From positions 1,178,001 to 1,242,000 of the forward strand of contig NZ_JANUCO010000001.1 in NCBI RefSeq assembly GCF_024807225.1: a stretch of 64,000 nt of DNA, in the 5' to 3' direction. The position numbers were made by a program, and so were the translations under genes. Under the pieces are notes generated by a model. That model saw nothing but the letters and a program-made list of their open reading frames with translations. It was not told the DNA's origin and ran no database searches. Shown here in pieces: positions 54,060-61,665 of this stretch (its first letter is position 1; each line of letters starts with the position of its first letter). This DNA is from Chryseobacterium ginsenosidimutans (GTDB lineage Bacteria; Bacteroidota; Bacteroidia; Flavobacteriales; Weeksellaceae).

Positions 54060-54710
54060 ATGAACTTATTTGAGAGATATATTCCATTATTTTCGGATGA
54101 ATGGAAAGAAAAATATCATGTAATTCTGGCTGAAGAACATTTAAAAAGTTTGAGTGAAAATATTCAGAAATTTAAAGATCAACATTTAGATTGGGAACTG
54201 CCTTTTTTTAATGAAGAACTCAACATCGACCGCGATGAAAGTTTTAATAAATTCATTGTCATTTTTGAAAGTCAAAGTTCAGATGAAGTTAGAACGAAAG
54301 AATTAGAAGAAATTCCCTTTGAACATTGGTTGAATATATTAGGACAAAGATTAACGTCTGCAAGTTTGCGTGATGAAACGGCAATTCCTCCGCTTCAAAA
54401 TAAGCTGATGGAAGCTTGTCAAAAATCTTTTAATGATGAAATTACGATTGCGCAAAGAGCGTGGGAAAAGCACGTCGGAAGAATGGAAGATCAATTTTGG
54501 GGTGAAGTAAAAGGAAATAACCAACAGAAACAGCAAATCGTAATGGAAAAAATCAATTATATTTTCCAAAATAAAACATGGTGGAATGTTTTCTTTCATT
54601 ACAAACACGAACTTGTCTACGAAATAAGGGAAAAAGGGGGGCACGGAATCCGATGGAGTCACGGTGGAAAGGAATTGATCGGGTTTCTGGAAGTTTTTAT
54701 TAATGAATAA
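54060..54710 (+). CDS. uncharacterised protein, DUF434 partner
   Basis: 216 residues, soluble and charged, no signal peptide. I do not recognise a family. Visible features: FERYIPLFSDEWKEKYHVIL at the start, an aromatic-rich WWNVFFHYKHELVYEIREKG, and a terminal GGHGIRWSHGGKELIGFLE with HG pairs that could be catalytic or nucleic-acid binding. It is translationally linked to the DUF434 gene. A role with it in RNA or nucleotide metabolism is a guess from context. Confidence 0.7.
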   Translation: MNLFERYIPLFSDEWKEKYHVILAEEHLKSLSENIQKFKDQHLDWELPFFNEELNIDRDESFNKFIVIFESQSSDEVRTKELEEIPFEHWLNILGQRLTSASLRDETAIPPLQNKLMEACQKSFNDEITIAQRAWEKHVGRMEDQFWGEVKGNNQQKQQIVMEKINYIFQNKTWWNVFFHYKHELVYEIREKGGHGIRWSHGGKELIGFLEVFINE

Positions 54711-54727
54711 TTTTAAAAAACTTTTCT

Positions 54728-54755
54728 CTGCGTAAAAACATTGCGCATTACGCAG
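54728..54755. promoter_or_regulatory. stem-loop before the SDR gene
   Basis: CTGCGTAA (54728-54735) faces TTACGCAG (54748-54755) around a 12-base loop. It lies directly upstream of the -7 box at 54757, so it could be an operator or a weak attenuator. Confidence 0.45.
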
Positions 54756-54756
54756 G

Positions 54757-54764
54757 TAATTTTG
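54757..54764 (+). promoter_or_regulatory. -7 box TAATTTTG of the SDR gene
   Basis: Matches TAnnTTTG, 20 bases before the ATG at 54785. It suggests the SDR gene and the tRNA-like array can be transcribed apart from the DUF434 genes. Confidence 0.5.
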
Positions 54765-54784
54765 TCAACGTAAAATAAAAAGCA

Positions 54785-56150
54785 ATGGATTTTTCTAATC
54801 AAAACTTTACGCAAAACGAATGGGAATCATGTCTCAAGGTTCTACATGCCTTGAAAGACGAGCCATTTCTTAATCCTGACAATAAAACTTTTTCAGGATT
54901 AATTACGAAAATTCATAAGAACGCCAAAAAACAAAATCGTCTCGAAAGTTATTCCGAGATGAAGTCGCACGACTTAGAAATTAATGCTGAATCGGTATTA
55001 ATGAAAAAGGCTTTGGCGGGAGTTTCTGCTTTTTATGACAATCAAAAAGACGAAACACAGCTTACAAAATTACAGATACCCAAGAAACTGCTACTGCTGT
55101 AACCAAAGCTATCAATATGCGCATTCTTTTTATACAAGATTATGCCCGAAATGTGCCGAAGAAAACTATGAAAAACGTTTTCTATCAACAGATTTAACGG
55201 GGCGAAACGTAATCTTAACGGGAGGACGTGTAAAGGTAGGATTTGCAACAGCATTAAAATTATTGAGAAACGGAGCCAATTTGGTTTTGACGACCCGTTT
55301 TCCGGCTTTGGCATTGGAAACTTTGCAGCAGGAAGCAGATTATGAAGACTGGAAAGACCGACTTTGGGTGTATGGTTTGGATCTTAGAAATTTAAAGGCA
55401 ATTCAGGATTTTATAGATTTTTATCAATCGAATTTTGATACGCTTGATATTCTGATCAACAATGCAGCACAAACCATCAAATATCCTGATCAGTATTATC
55501 TTCCGATCATTAAACGTGAAAACGAAATGTTGGTTGAGTTTAAAAATAATCAAAAATTAATTCCGAATCAGACAGCAATTTCCAAAGAAGTAGGGAAATT
55601 GGAATATGCACAAAATGAAGAAACTAAAGTTGAATTAACACGTTTCGGACAACCTGTCGACAACCGTGATAAAACAAGCTGGAATTCTACGCTGGAAGAA
55701 GTTTCAATGTATGAATTGGTTGAGGTGAATTTAATTAATCACATCGCTCCTTATTTCTTAATTAAAGAATTGAAACCTTTAATGAAAAACTCATCTTTTA
55801 AAGAAAGATTTATCATTAATGTGACATCTTCGGAAGGTATTTTCAGTTACGATAATAAGACGATGTTCCATCCTCACACGAATATGACAAAAGCGGCTTT
55901 GAATATGATGACGCTTACTTCTGCGAAAGAATTTGAAGAAGATCAGATTTATATGAGTGCCGTTGATGTGGGCTGGATTTCTACGGGTGCGAAGGAAAGT
56001 TTAAGAAAAAAACAATTTGAACAGGGATATATTCCGCCATTGGATTCTGTGGATGGAGCTGCGAGAATTCTGCATCCGATTTTGGAAGGAATCAACGGAA
56101 ATTATTTCAGTGGAGTTTTATTGAAAAATTATAAAATTAATAACTGGTAA
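54785..56150 (+). pseudogene. SDR-family protein with N-terminal zinc-ribbon-like module, frameshifted
   Basis: The first frame (MDFSNQNFTQNEWESCLKVL) gives an unknown helical region of about 98 residues and then breaks at LQIP. The other frame continues RNCYCCNQSYQYAHSFYTRL and CPKCAEENYEKR, two CxxC pairs that look like a zinc ribbon, then a Rossmann domain (TGRNVILTGGRVKVGFATAL, DILINNAAQTIK, FIINVTSSEG, HTNMTKAALNMM) to the stop at 56150. Removing one C from the CCC at 55079-55081 joins them to about 454 residues. The usual SDR YxxxK is replaced by HTNMTKAA, so oxidoreductase activity is uncertain. The tRNA-like array begins 7 bases after the stop. Confidence 0.8.
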
Positions 56151-56156
56151 AATATA

Positions 56157-56232
56157 GAAAGCGTTAGCTCAGCTGGAAGAGCACCTGTCTTACACGCAGG
56201 AGGTCGTGGGTTCGAGTCCCACATGCTTTCCA
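56157..56232 (+). tRNA. tRNA or tRNA-like gene 1, anticodon TAC (Val), canonical cloverleaf
   Basis: D stem GCTC/GAGC, anticodon stem CCTGT/GCAGG with loop CTTACAC (anticodon TAC), five-base variable loop, T arm GTGGG-TTCGAGT-CCCAC. With the D stem placed normally, the acceptor is AAAGCGT/ATGCTTT plus an extra G(-1):C(73) pair, giving eight pairs and then CA. That extra pair is normally a tRNA-His feature. Confidence 0.75.
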
Positions 56233-56236
56233 AAAC

Positions 56237-56310
56237 GGAGATAATAGTAATAAATGGAAAAACACATTTTGCTAAGATGAGTTGCAGGTTCGATTCCTGC
56301 TTATCTCCCA
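56237..56310 (+). ncRNA. tRNA-like gene 2, degenerate D arm, anticodon loop TTGCTAA
   Basis: Acceptor GAGATAA/TTATCTC plus G(-1):C(73), T arm GCAGG-TTCGATT-CCTGC and a D-loop GG are intact. The D stem is reduced to two pairs (GTAA against AAAC). The anticodon stem has four pairs, loop TTGCTAA (would read GCT, Ser), and the variable loop has four bases. A bacterial tRNA-Ser should have a long variable arm, so this is not a normal decoding tRNA. Confidence 0.65.
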
Positions 56311-56315
56311 AAATA

Positions 56316-56389
56316 GAAACGTTAGCTCAAAGGAAGAGTGCTGACCTTCCAAGTCAGAGGTTGCGGGTTCGAGTCCCGCACGTTTCACA
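56316..56389 (+). tRNA. tRNA or tRNA-like gene 3, anticodon TCC (Gly), canonical cloverleaf
   Basis: Acceptor GAAACGT/ACGTTTC (seven pairs), discriminator A, D stem GCTC/GAGT, anticodon stem CTGAC/GTCAG with loop CTTCCAA, T arm GCGGG-TTCGAGT-CCCGC. No full CCA is encoded. It is the only one of the five without the extra G(-1):C pair. The acceptor sequence is not the one I expect of housekeeping tRNA-Gly. Confidence 0.72.
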
Positions 56390-56390
56390 A

Positions 56391-56469
56391 GGAGTACATA
56401 GTTCTAAATATGGAAGAACACTGACCTCACTGATCAGAGGTTGCAGGTTCGAGTCCTGCTGTACTCCCA
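56391..56469 (+). ncRNA. tRNA-like gene 4, apparent anticodon CAC, broken 31-39 pair
   Basis: Acceptor GAGTACA/TGTACTC plus G(-1):C(73), D stem GTTC/GAAC with a long D loop, T arm GCAGG-TTCGAGT-CCTGC. The anticodon stem CTGAC/ATCAG lacks its last pair, and base 37 would be T, where decoding tRNAs have a purine. If functional it would read Val. Confidence 0.6.
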
Positions 56470-56473
56470 AAAC

Positions 56474-56545
56474 GGAAGCAGTAATTTAAATGGAAAAATG
56501 TCTCAAACCCAGAGAAATTGCGAGTTCAAATCTTGCCTGTTTCCC
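56474..56545 (+). ncRNA. tRNA-like gene 5, no U33, degenerate anticodon arm
   Basis: Acceptor GAAGCAG/CTGTTTC plus G(-1):C(73), D stem ATTT/AAAT, T arm GCGAG/CTTGC with loop TTCAAAT. The anticodon stem has only TCTC/GAGA, loop AAACCCA, so position 33 is A, not U, and the variable loop has four bases. It is followed by T8, which could terminate the array. Confidence 0.6.
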
Positions 56546-56564
56546 TTTTTTTTAATTAAAAATC

Positions 56565-56723
56565 ATGGAAGAATTACAATCAATTTTAAAGACTATACTT
56601 AAAGAAAAACAAGGATATATCACTTTTCTTACCGGAGCCGGAATCTCTGCTGAAAGCGGACTTCCGACCTACAAATCTATCAACGGCACTTGCAAATTGG
56701 AAAATATGATGGAGGAAATATGA
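56565..56723 (+). pseudogene. N-terminal stub of a Sir2-family protein
   Basis: 52 codons: after a short helix the ORF reads ITFLTGAGISAESGLPTY, the NAD-binding GAGxSxxSGxPxYR region of Sir2 enzymes, then diverges (KSINGTCKLENMMEEI) and stops. Intact Sir2 proteins have over 200 residues. No continuation was found in other frames up to 56959. It is a truncated gene or a short NAD-binding relic, placed directly behind the tRNA-like array. Confidence 0.7.
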
Positions 56724-56906
56724 AATTAACAGTTAAATAAAACGACATAGGAAGCTGAAGCGTTAAGAAAATTCAAATTTGATCCGTTAAAAAATTCCCA
56801 CTGTTCGAAGCGCGACATAAATGTTGAACCGAAGAGCAAATATTTAATTCGCGCAAGTTTTGGGGATTTTAGGATTAAATTTTAATTTTTAGCATTCAGA
56901 TTCCAA

Positions 56907-56929
56907 GTCTTGAATTTTTGTTTCAAGAC
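56907..56929. promoter_or_regulatory. hairpin in the leader of tatD
   Basis: GTCTTGAA and TTCAAGAC face each other around TTTTTGT, 30 bases before the tatD start. It lies in the 56724-56959 gap, which has no other recognised feature. No T-run follows it. Confidence 0.4.
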
Positions 56930-56959
56930 AAAAGAAAAATATATAAAAACAATTAAAAA

Positions 56960-57745
56960 ATGAACACATTTATCGATATTGGTATCAATTTAACCAATAA
57001 ACAATTCTACAACGAACACGAAGAAATCATCAATCGGGCTCTCGACAATGGAGTAGAACAAATGATCCTCACAGGAACGAGCGTGCGTGGAAGCAAAGAA
57101 TCGGCTGAAATTGCAGAAGATTATCCTGAAATTTTATTTTCAACGGCGGGAATTCATCCTCATGATGCAAAATCTTTTAACAATGAAAGTATTGATGAGC
57201 TTCGAAAATTATTAAGGCAAGATCACGTCATTTCCGTCGGAGAATGCGGACTTGATTTTGACAGAGATTTTTCACCAAGACCAGTTCAGGAAAAATGTTA
57301 TCGCGCTCAATTGGAATTAGCAATCGAAATTAATAAACCTCTTTTTCTCCACGAAAGATCGGCTTTTAAAAGGTTTAATGAAATTACGGATGAATATTTA
57401 TCAGAACTTCCAAAAGCCGTTGTTCATTGTTTTACCGGAACTTTGGATGAAGCAAAAACATATCTGGATAAAGGATTTTATTTGGGATTTACCGGAGCAA
57501 TTAGCGATCAAAATAGATTCAGGCATTTGGAAGAAGTTATAAAATACGTTCCGCTCGACAGAATGATGATCGAAACCGATGCGCCTTTTATGCTTCCGAA
57601 AAATATGCCACGAATGCAAAACCGCAGAAACGAACCGTCTTTTCTTCCTTATGTTGCACAAACGATCGCACATATAAAGAAAATAAGTATTTCCGAAGTC
57701 GCTGATGAAACAACAGAAGTTGCCAGAAATTTTTTCAGAATATAA
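56960..57745 (+). CDS. tatD: TatD-family metal-dependent nuclease
   Basis: 261 residues. The start FIDIGINLTNKQFYNEHEEI is the form seen in TatD sensu stricto (E. coli TatD has DIGVNLTSSQF). Metal-site blocks: AGIHPHDAKSF, GECGLDFDRDFS, LFLHERSAFKRF, VVHCFTGTLDEAK and MIETDAPFMLPKNM. Known TatD is a 3'-5' exonuclease acting on single-stranded DNA and RNA, with reported roles in RNA quality control. It lies behind the tRNA-like array and Sir2 stub, so it may share their function, or simply be a housekeeping gene. Confidence 0.93.
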   Translation: MNTFIDIGINLTNKQFYNEHEEIINRALDNGVEQMILTGTSVRGSKESAEIAEDYPEILFSTAGIHPHDAKSFNNESIDELRKLLRQDHVISVGECGLDFDRDFSPRPVQEKCYRAQLELAIEINKPLFLHERSAFKRFNEITDEYLSELPKAVVHCFTGTLDEAKTYLDKGFYLGFTGAISDQNRFRHLEEVIKYVPLDRMMIETDAPFMLPKNMPRMQNRRNEPSFLPYVAQTIAHIKKISISEVADETTEVARNFFRI

Positions 57746-57779
57746 AAAAGAGCTCTACTGATCAAGTAAAGCTCTTTTT
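57744..57779. terminator. bidirectional terminator between tatD and deoD
   Basis: AAAAAGAGCT faces AGCTCTTTTT with an inner partly paired ACT/AGT. The A-run on one side and T-run on the other serve both convergent genes. Confidence 0.85.
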
Positions 57780-57800
57780 AATTATATAAATTGATTCTTA

Positions 57801-58511
57801 TTAAATCACTTTCAATGCCGATTCTAAAGCCAGCTCTATCATTGGTTTCAACGCTTTTTCTCTTTCGTCCGCCGAAATAAATTCTTTGGTAGGAATAATA
57901 TCTGAAACCGTAAGAATAGTCGCAGCATTTTTACCCAAATGTTTAGCATTAGCAAACAATCCGAAGGCTTCCATTTCTACTGCAGGACAGTTGTATTTTG
58001 TTGCAATGGCAGGAACTGCAGGATCTTTTCTGTAAAAAATATCACTGCTGTGAATGTTGGTTGCATTAGCTTTTAAAGATAATTCTTCAGCCGTTTCGTT
58101 GATGATGTTAAAAATATTTCCCTGGTGAGGAAGCAGTTCTTCATCAAAACCCCATGCAAATTTTGCGTACGTACTTTCGCTGGCTGCGTTTTCTACATTT
58201 AAAATATCAAATAATTTCACGTCACTCGAATATCCGCCACAAGTTCCGATTCTGATGATCGTTTCCACTTCATATTCTGTATACAGCTCAAAAGAATAAA
58301 TCCCGATGCTCGGAAAGCCCATTCCGCTTGCTCCCACAGAGATTTCTTTCCCTTTATAAAGACCTGTATAATAGAAAATCCCTCTTGTTTTACTTACTAA
58401 TTTTGCATCTTCCAAAAAGTTTTCGGCAATATATTGTGCACGAAGTGGATCTCCCGGCTGCAACACAACTTTAGCAATTTCTCCTTTTTTTGCACTAATG
58501 TGGATACTCAT
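57801..58511 (-). CDS. deoD: purine-nucleoside phosphorylase, DeoD type
   Basis: 236 residues, the usual length of the hexameric PNP. It starts SIHISAKKGEIAKVVLQPGD, then PLRAQYIAENFLEDAKLVS, GASGMGFPSIGIYSFEL, IIRIGTCGGYSSDVKL, AVEMEAFGLFANAKHLGK-type nucleoside site, and TVSDIIPTKEFISADER with the catalytic Asp. It splits purine nucleosides with phosphate for salvage. Opposite strand to its neighbours and single. Confidence 0.94.
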   Translation of the reverse strand: MSIHISAKKGEIAKVVLQPGDPLRAQYIAENFLEDAKLVSKTRGIFYYTGLYKGKEISVGASGMGFPSIGIYSFELYTEYEVETIIRIGTCGGYSSDVKLFDILNVENAASESTYAKFAWGFDEELLPHQGNIFNIINETAEELSLKANATNIHSSDIFYRKDPAVPAIATKYNCPAVEMEAFGLFANAKHLGKNAATILTVSDIIPTKEFISADEREKALKPMIELALESALKVI

Positions 58512-58658
58512 AATTTTTTATTTGAAAGCGCAAAGATAATAAATATGTGAATAGTGAAAATTCGATCTGTTATGAGTATAAAATTTTATGGATAATTAAC
58601 AACAATGGATTTGCAAAGCAAAACCGACATGATTACCTTTATTTAAAATTAAATAAAA

Positions 58659-59049
58659 ATGAAGATAGAGCATATTGCCTTTTGGGTAAAAGATTTGGAG
58701 AAAATGAGAGCTTTTTACGAAAAATATTTCGGAGCAGTTTCCAACGAAAAATACCATAATCCGGTAAAGAATTTTGAATCTTATTTTTTGAGTTTTGAAG
58801 ATGGAAGCAGATTAGAAATCATGACCAGACCAGATATTAAGGAAGGGAATAATTCTTTTGACGCTCAGAAATTCGGAATTATTCACCTTGCATTTTCAGC
58901 GGGAAGTAAAGAGAAAGTAGATGAATTAACCGAAACTTTAAGAAATGACGGCTACAAAGTAGCAGGAGAAACCTAGAACTTCCGGCGACGGATATTATGA
59001 AAGCGTAATTCTCGATCCGGAAAACAATATTATCGAGATTATAAGATAA
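58659..59049 (+). pseudogene. VOC-family (glyoxalase-like) protein, frameshifted near the C-terminus
   Basis: The first 105 codons give a VOC domain: MKIEHIAFWVKDLEKMRAFY, FESYFLSFEDGSRLEIM and IIHLAFSAGSKEKVDE (metal His/Glu). A TAG then follows AGET at 58974-58976. Dropping one base (the T at 58974) continues RTSGDGYYESVILDPENN and IIEII, the expected last strand with metal Glu, to the stop at 59049, giving 129 residues. Substrate unknown. A strong terminator follows. Confidence 0.8.
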
Positions 59050-59086
59050 TTTTAATTCTCAAAGTGAAACTTATGTTTGCTTTGGC

Positions 59087-59120
59087 TCGGCTCAGATCGA
59101 AGATCTGAGCCGATTTTTTA
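59087..59120 (+). terminator. strong Rho-independent terminator
   Basis: TCGGCTCAGATC and GATCTGAGCCGA pair perfectly over 12 bases with loop GAA, followed by T6. It insulates the MoxR operon. Confidence 0.9.
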
Positions 59121-59260
59121 TTTAAAAAAGAACAAGTCCCGACTTAAATTAAAACTGGATGAAGTAGGATTAAAATCAACATAATTTTACCAATAATTAA
59201 TCCCTTTCATAAGTTTCTTAATCAATTGTATTTAATTGACTTATTAACTTGCAAACAAAA

Positions 59261-59292
59261 TTGAAAATTCACAAATAATATTTTTATTTTTG
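59261..59292 (+). promoter_or_regulatory. promoter of the MoxR operon, start codon at the predicted TSS
   Basis: TTG at 59261-59263 and TATTTTTG at 59285-59292 are 21 bases apart. The -7 box ends four bases before ATG 59297 (a second ATG at 59300), so the mRNA would be nearly leaderless. Confidence 0.55.
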
Positions 59293-59296
59293 TTAG

Positions 59297-59965
59297 ATGA
59301 TGGAAAACAAATCCCCATTCTTAGACACGTTATTTTTACTTCGGAAGGATGAATGCATTACCATTTTCACAGATCTTCATGAGATCTCCAAAAAGGAAGA
59401 ACAGGATGCGGCAGATTATTTTGAATCCGAATTTGAAAAAGAAAGATTAGAATTTCTGTCCGATCAAATCAACTGTGATCGTGAAACGGCAGTTTGGGCT
59501 GCAAAAGTTTTCTATCACAGTGCTCAATTATATTTGATCCGAAAAGATACCGCAAAGAATCTGGAGAAATTAATTCCACAATTTAATGGGAAAAGAAATG
59601 TTTCCTCCATATTGTCGGCAGATTTATCATTAAGATTTTTGCCGGAAATTATGAATGCCTTACAAAACGCAGATCCGGAAGATCCTTTGATTAAAATGCT
59701 GGAAAATATTCTACAACAGTTTCATTATTCGGGAATCGGCTTTGATCTGGATTTAGCAAAAATCAATTGGGAAGAAGAATTAAAAGACAAAACATACAGA
59801 AAACAATATCTCGAAAGAATTGTAGAAAAGAAAGCCTATCAATTGGCTGAAATTCCTTATATCAATCAACTATTGATCGCTGAATTTGGGATGTATAAAG
59901 ATGTTTTTTGGAAAGAATTAAAAATTAATAACACGCAAGAAAATGAAAGAAAAGACAGTATTTGA
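59297..59965 (+). CDS. uncharacterised first gene of the MoxR-vWA operon
   Basis: 222 residues, soluble, helical and acidic. No family recognised by eye. It begins PFLDTLFLLRKDECITIFTD and contains EEQDAADYFESEFEKERLEF and LEKLIPQFNGKRNVSSILS. Its position at the head of a five-gene overlapping operon with MoxR and a vWA-like protein suggests an accessory bpX-type subunit of a MoxR-vWA-beta-propeller ternary system. It overlaps the next gene by 23 bases. Confidence 0.72.
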   Translation: MMENKSPFLDTLFLLRKDECITIFTDLHEISKKEEQDAADYFESEFEKERLEFLSDQINCDRETAVWAAKVFYHSAQLYLIRKDTAKNLEKLIPQFNGKRNVSSILSADLSLRFLPEIMNALQNADPEDPLIKMLENILQQFHYSGIGFDLDLAKINWEEELKDKTYRKQYLERIVEKKAYQLAEIPYINQLLIAEFGMYKDVFWKELKINNTQENERKDSI

Positions 59966-60521
59966 TTTTGTGGCAGACCCTACAAAAGAAAATTTTCTGA
60001 AACATAGAGAACTAATTATAACCAATCCTGATTATGATCCTTATTCTGATGATTTAGACATCATGGAAAAATTGTTTGAGGATAAAGAATATGATAAACT
60101 GAATTATTATGTTACGATTAATGTGCTGTTAAGTCCTAGAGCACATTTTATAAAATATTTTTCTTTAAAGCAGATTGGAAATACAAAAGCTGCAGAAAGT
60201 GTAATGTTTATCTGTCATAATATTCTGAGTTGTATGGAGAAAACGGGAGATGGAACAATACAGAATCCATATATTGTTATTAGAGTTTCTGATGAAAAGG
60301 ATCTTATGGAACTTCATTTGAGAAAAAAATATATTCAACAAAGATTAATTCAACATGAAGATAAATATTTGGATGTTTTAACACTGGAAGACGGATCTGA
60401 ATTGCATTTTGATATTACTGATGCTTACCAGAGGCTGATTTTTCTCTCTAAAAAAAGAGATGAAGAAGCTGGAAACAATGAAGAAGAAAAGCCGGAAAAG
60501 AAAAAATGGTGGAAATTTTAA
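59943..60521 (+). CDS. DUF4919-like protein in the MoxR-vWA operon
   Basis: 192 residues. LIITNPDYDPYSDDLDIMEK, LNYYVTINVLLSPRAHFIKY and EKTGDGTIQNPYIVIRVSDE resemble DUF4919 proteins (the GDG...xxxI segment), usually of unknown function. It ends in a Lys/Glu-rich tail (EKPEKKKWWKF). The stop is 11 bases before the MoxR start. The match is from memory and moderate. Confidence 0.68.
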   Translation: MKEKTVFDFVADPTKENFLKHRELIITNPDYDPYSDDLDIMEKLFEDKEYDKLNYYVTINVLLSPRAHFIKYFSLKQIGNTKAAESVMFICHNILSCMEKTGDGTIQNPYIVIRVSDEKDLMELHLRKKYIQQRLIQHEDKYLDVLTLEDGSELHFDITDAYQRLIFLSKKRDEEAGNNEEEKPEKKKWWKF

Positions 60522-60531
60522 AACTAAATTA

Positions 60532-61665
60532 ATGACTCAAAATATAGAAAAATTAAACACAGTTCTTACCTACGTCAAAGACACATTTGTCGGAAAAAAT
60601 GATGTAGTCGATTTGTTGGGAATCTGTTTATTGGCAAGAGAAAATGCTTTTTTATACGGACCTCCCGGAACAGCAAAATCTGCCATTGTAAGAACGTTGG
60701 CAAAAACTTTAAAAGACGGCAAAAATTTCGAATATTTGTTGACACGTTTTACAGAACCGAACGAGATTTTTGGTCCTTTCGACATCAGAAAATTAAAAGA
60801 AGGGGAATTGTTGACCAACACAGAAGGTATGATGCCTGAAGCGTCGATGGTTTTTCTGGATGAGATTTTTAATGCAAATTCGGCGATTTTGAATTCCCTT
60901 TTGATGGCTTTGAATGAAAAGATTTTCAAAAGAGGAAAAGAAACGAAAAACCTTCCTGCGTTGATGTTTGTGGGAGCGAGTAACGTTCTTCCCGAAGACG
61001 AAGCTTTGAATGCGCTGTTCGACCGTTTTCTAATCAGAATTAATGTAGATTACGTACATCCCGATCTTCTTCAGCAGGTACTTTTAGCCGGAAGAAAACT
61101 GGAAAATAATATCGAAACAGAAACTCCCGAAATCCTTTCAAACGAAATCAGAGAGCTTCAAAATTTGTGTAAAACGATCGACTTAAAACCGATTTACGAA
61201 GTATATTTAAATACAATTATCAATCTTCGAAATACAGGAATTGCGATTTCCGACCGTAGAGCTGTGAAATTGCAGAATCTTATCGCTGCAAGTGCTTTAA
61301 TTTGTGGCAGAAACGAAGCCATTCTTTCGGATTTATGGGTGTTAAAACATATTTGGGATACGGAAGAGCAGATCGAAATTCTGGAAGGAATCATCAACAG
61401 AACGATTGAAAAAGACGATAACCCGAAGTCGCATCCACAAGCTTTACAAAACAAAACTCCGAATCCGGAAGAAGTGATGAAAGATGTGAAAATTCTGGTT
61501 GAAAAATGGAATAGCGAAACTTTGAGTTTTGAAGAGCAAAATGTAATCAAAGATAAATTGAGATACCTTCAAACCCGTTGCGACTGGATCAGAAATCCTG
61601 AACAAAAACAGTACATTCAACAAGAAATCGAAAGTCTATGGCAAAAGATTCTTCAAACGGTATAA
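60532..61665 (+). CDS. MoxR-family AAA+ ATPase
   Basis: 377 residues from ATG 60532; an upstream ATG at 60460 lies within the previous gene. Walker A is YGPPGTAKS (residues 42-50), the MoxR-specific RFTEPNEIFGPFDIRKLKEG follows, Walker B is MVFLDEIF (106-113), and ALNALFDRFLIRINVDYV holds the arginine finger region. MoxR proteins work with vWA-domain partners as chaperone-like remodelers. The gene overlaps the next by 28 bases. Confidence 0.93.
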   Translation: MTQNIEKLNTVLTYVKDTFVGKNDVVDLLGICLLARENAFLYGPPGTAKSAIVRTLAKTLKDGKNFEYLLTRFTEPNEIFGPFDIRKLKEGELLTNTEGMMPEASMVFLDEIFNANSAILNSLLMALNEKIFKRGKETKNLPALMFVGASNVLPEDEALNALFDRFLIRINVDYVHPDLLQQVLLAGRKLENNIETETPEILSNEIRELQNLCKTIDLKPIYEVYLNTIINLRNTGIAISDRRAVKLQNLIAASALICGRNEAILSDLWVLKHIWDTEEQIEILEGIINRTIEKDDNPKSHPQALQNKTPNPEEVMKDVKILVEKWNSETLSFEEQNVIKDKLRYLQTRCDWIRNPEQKQYIQQEIESLWQKILQTV

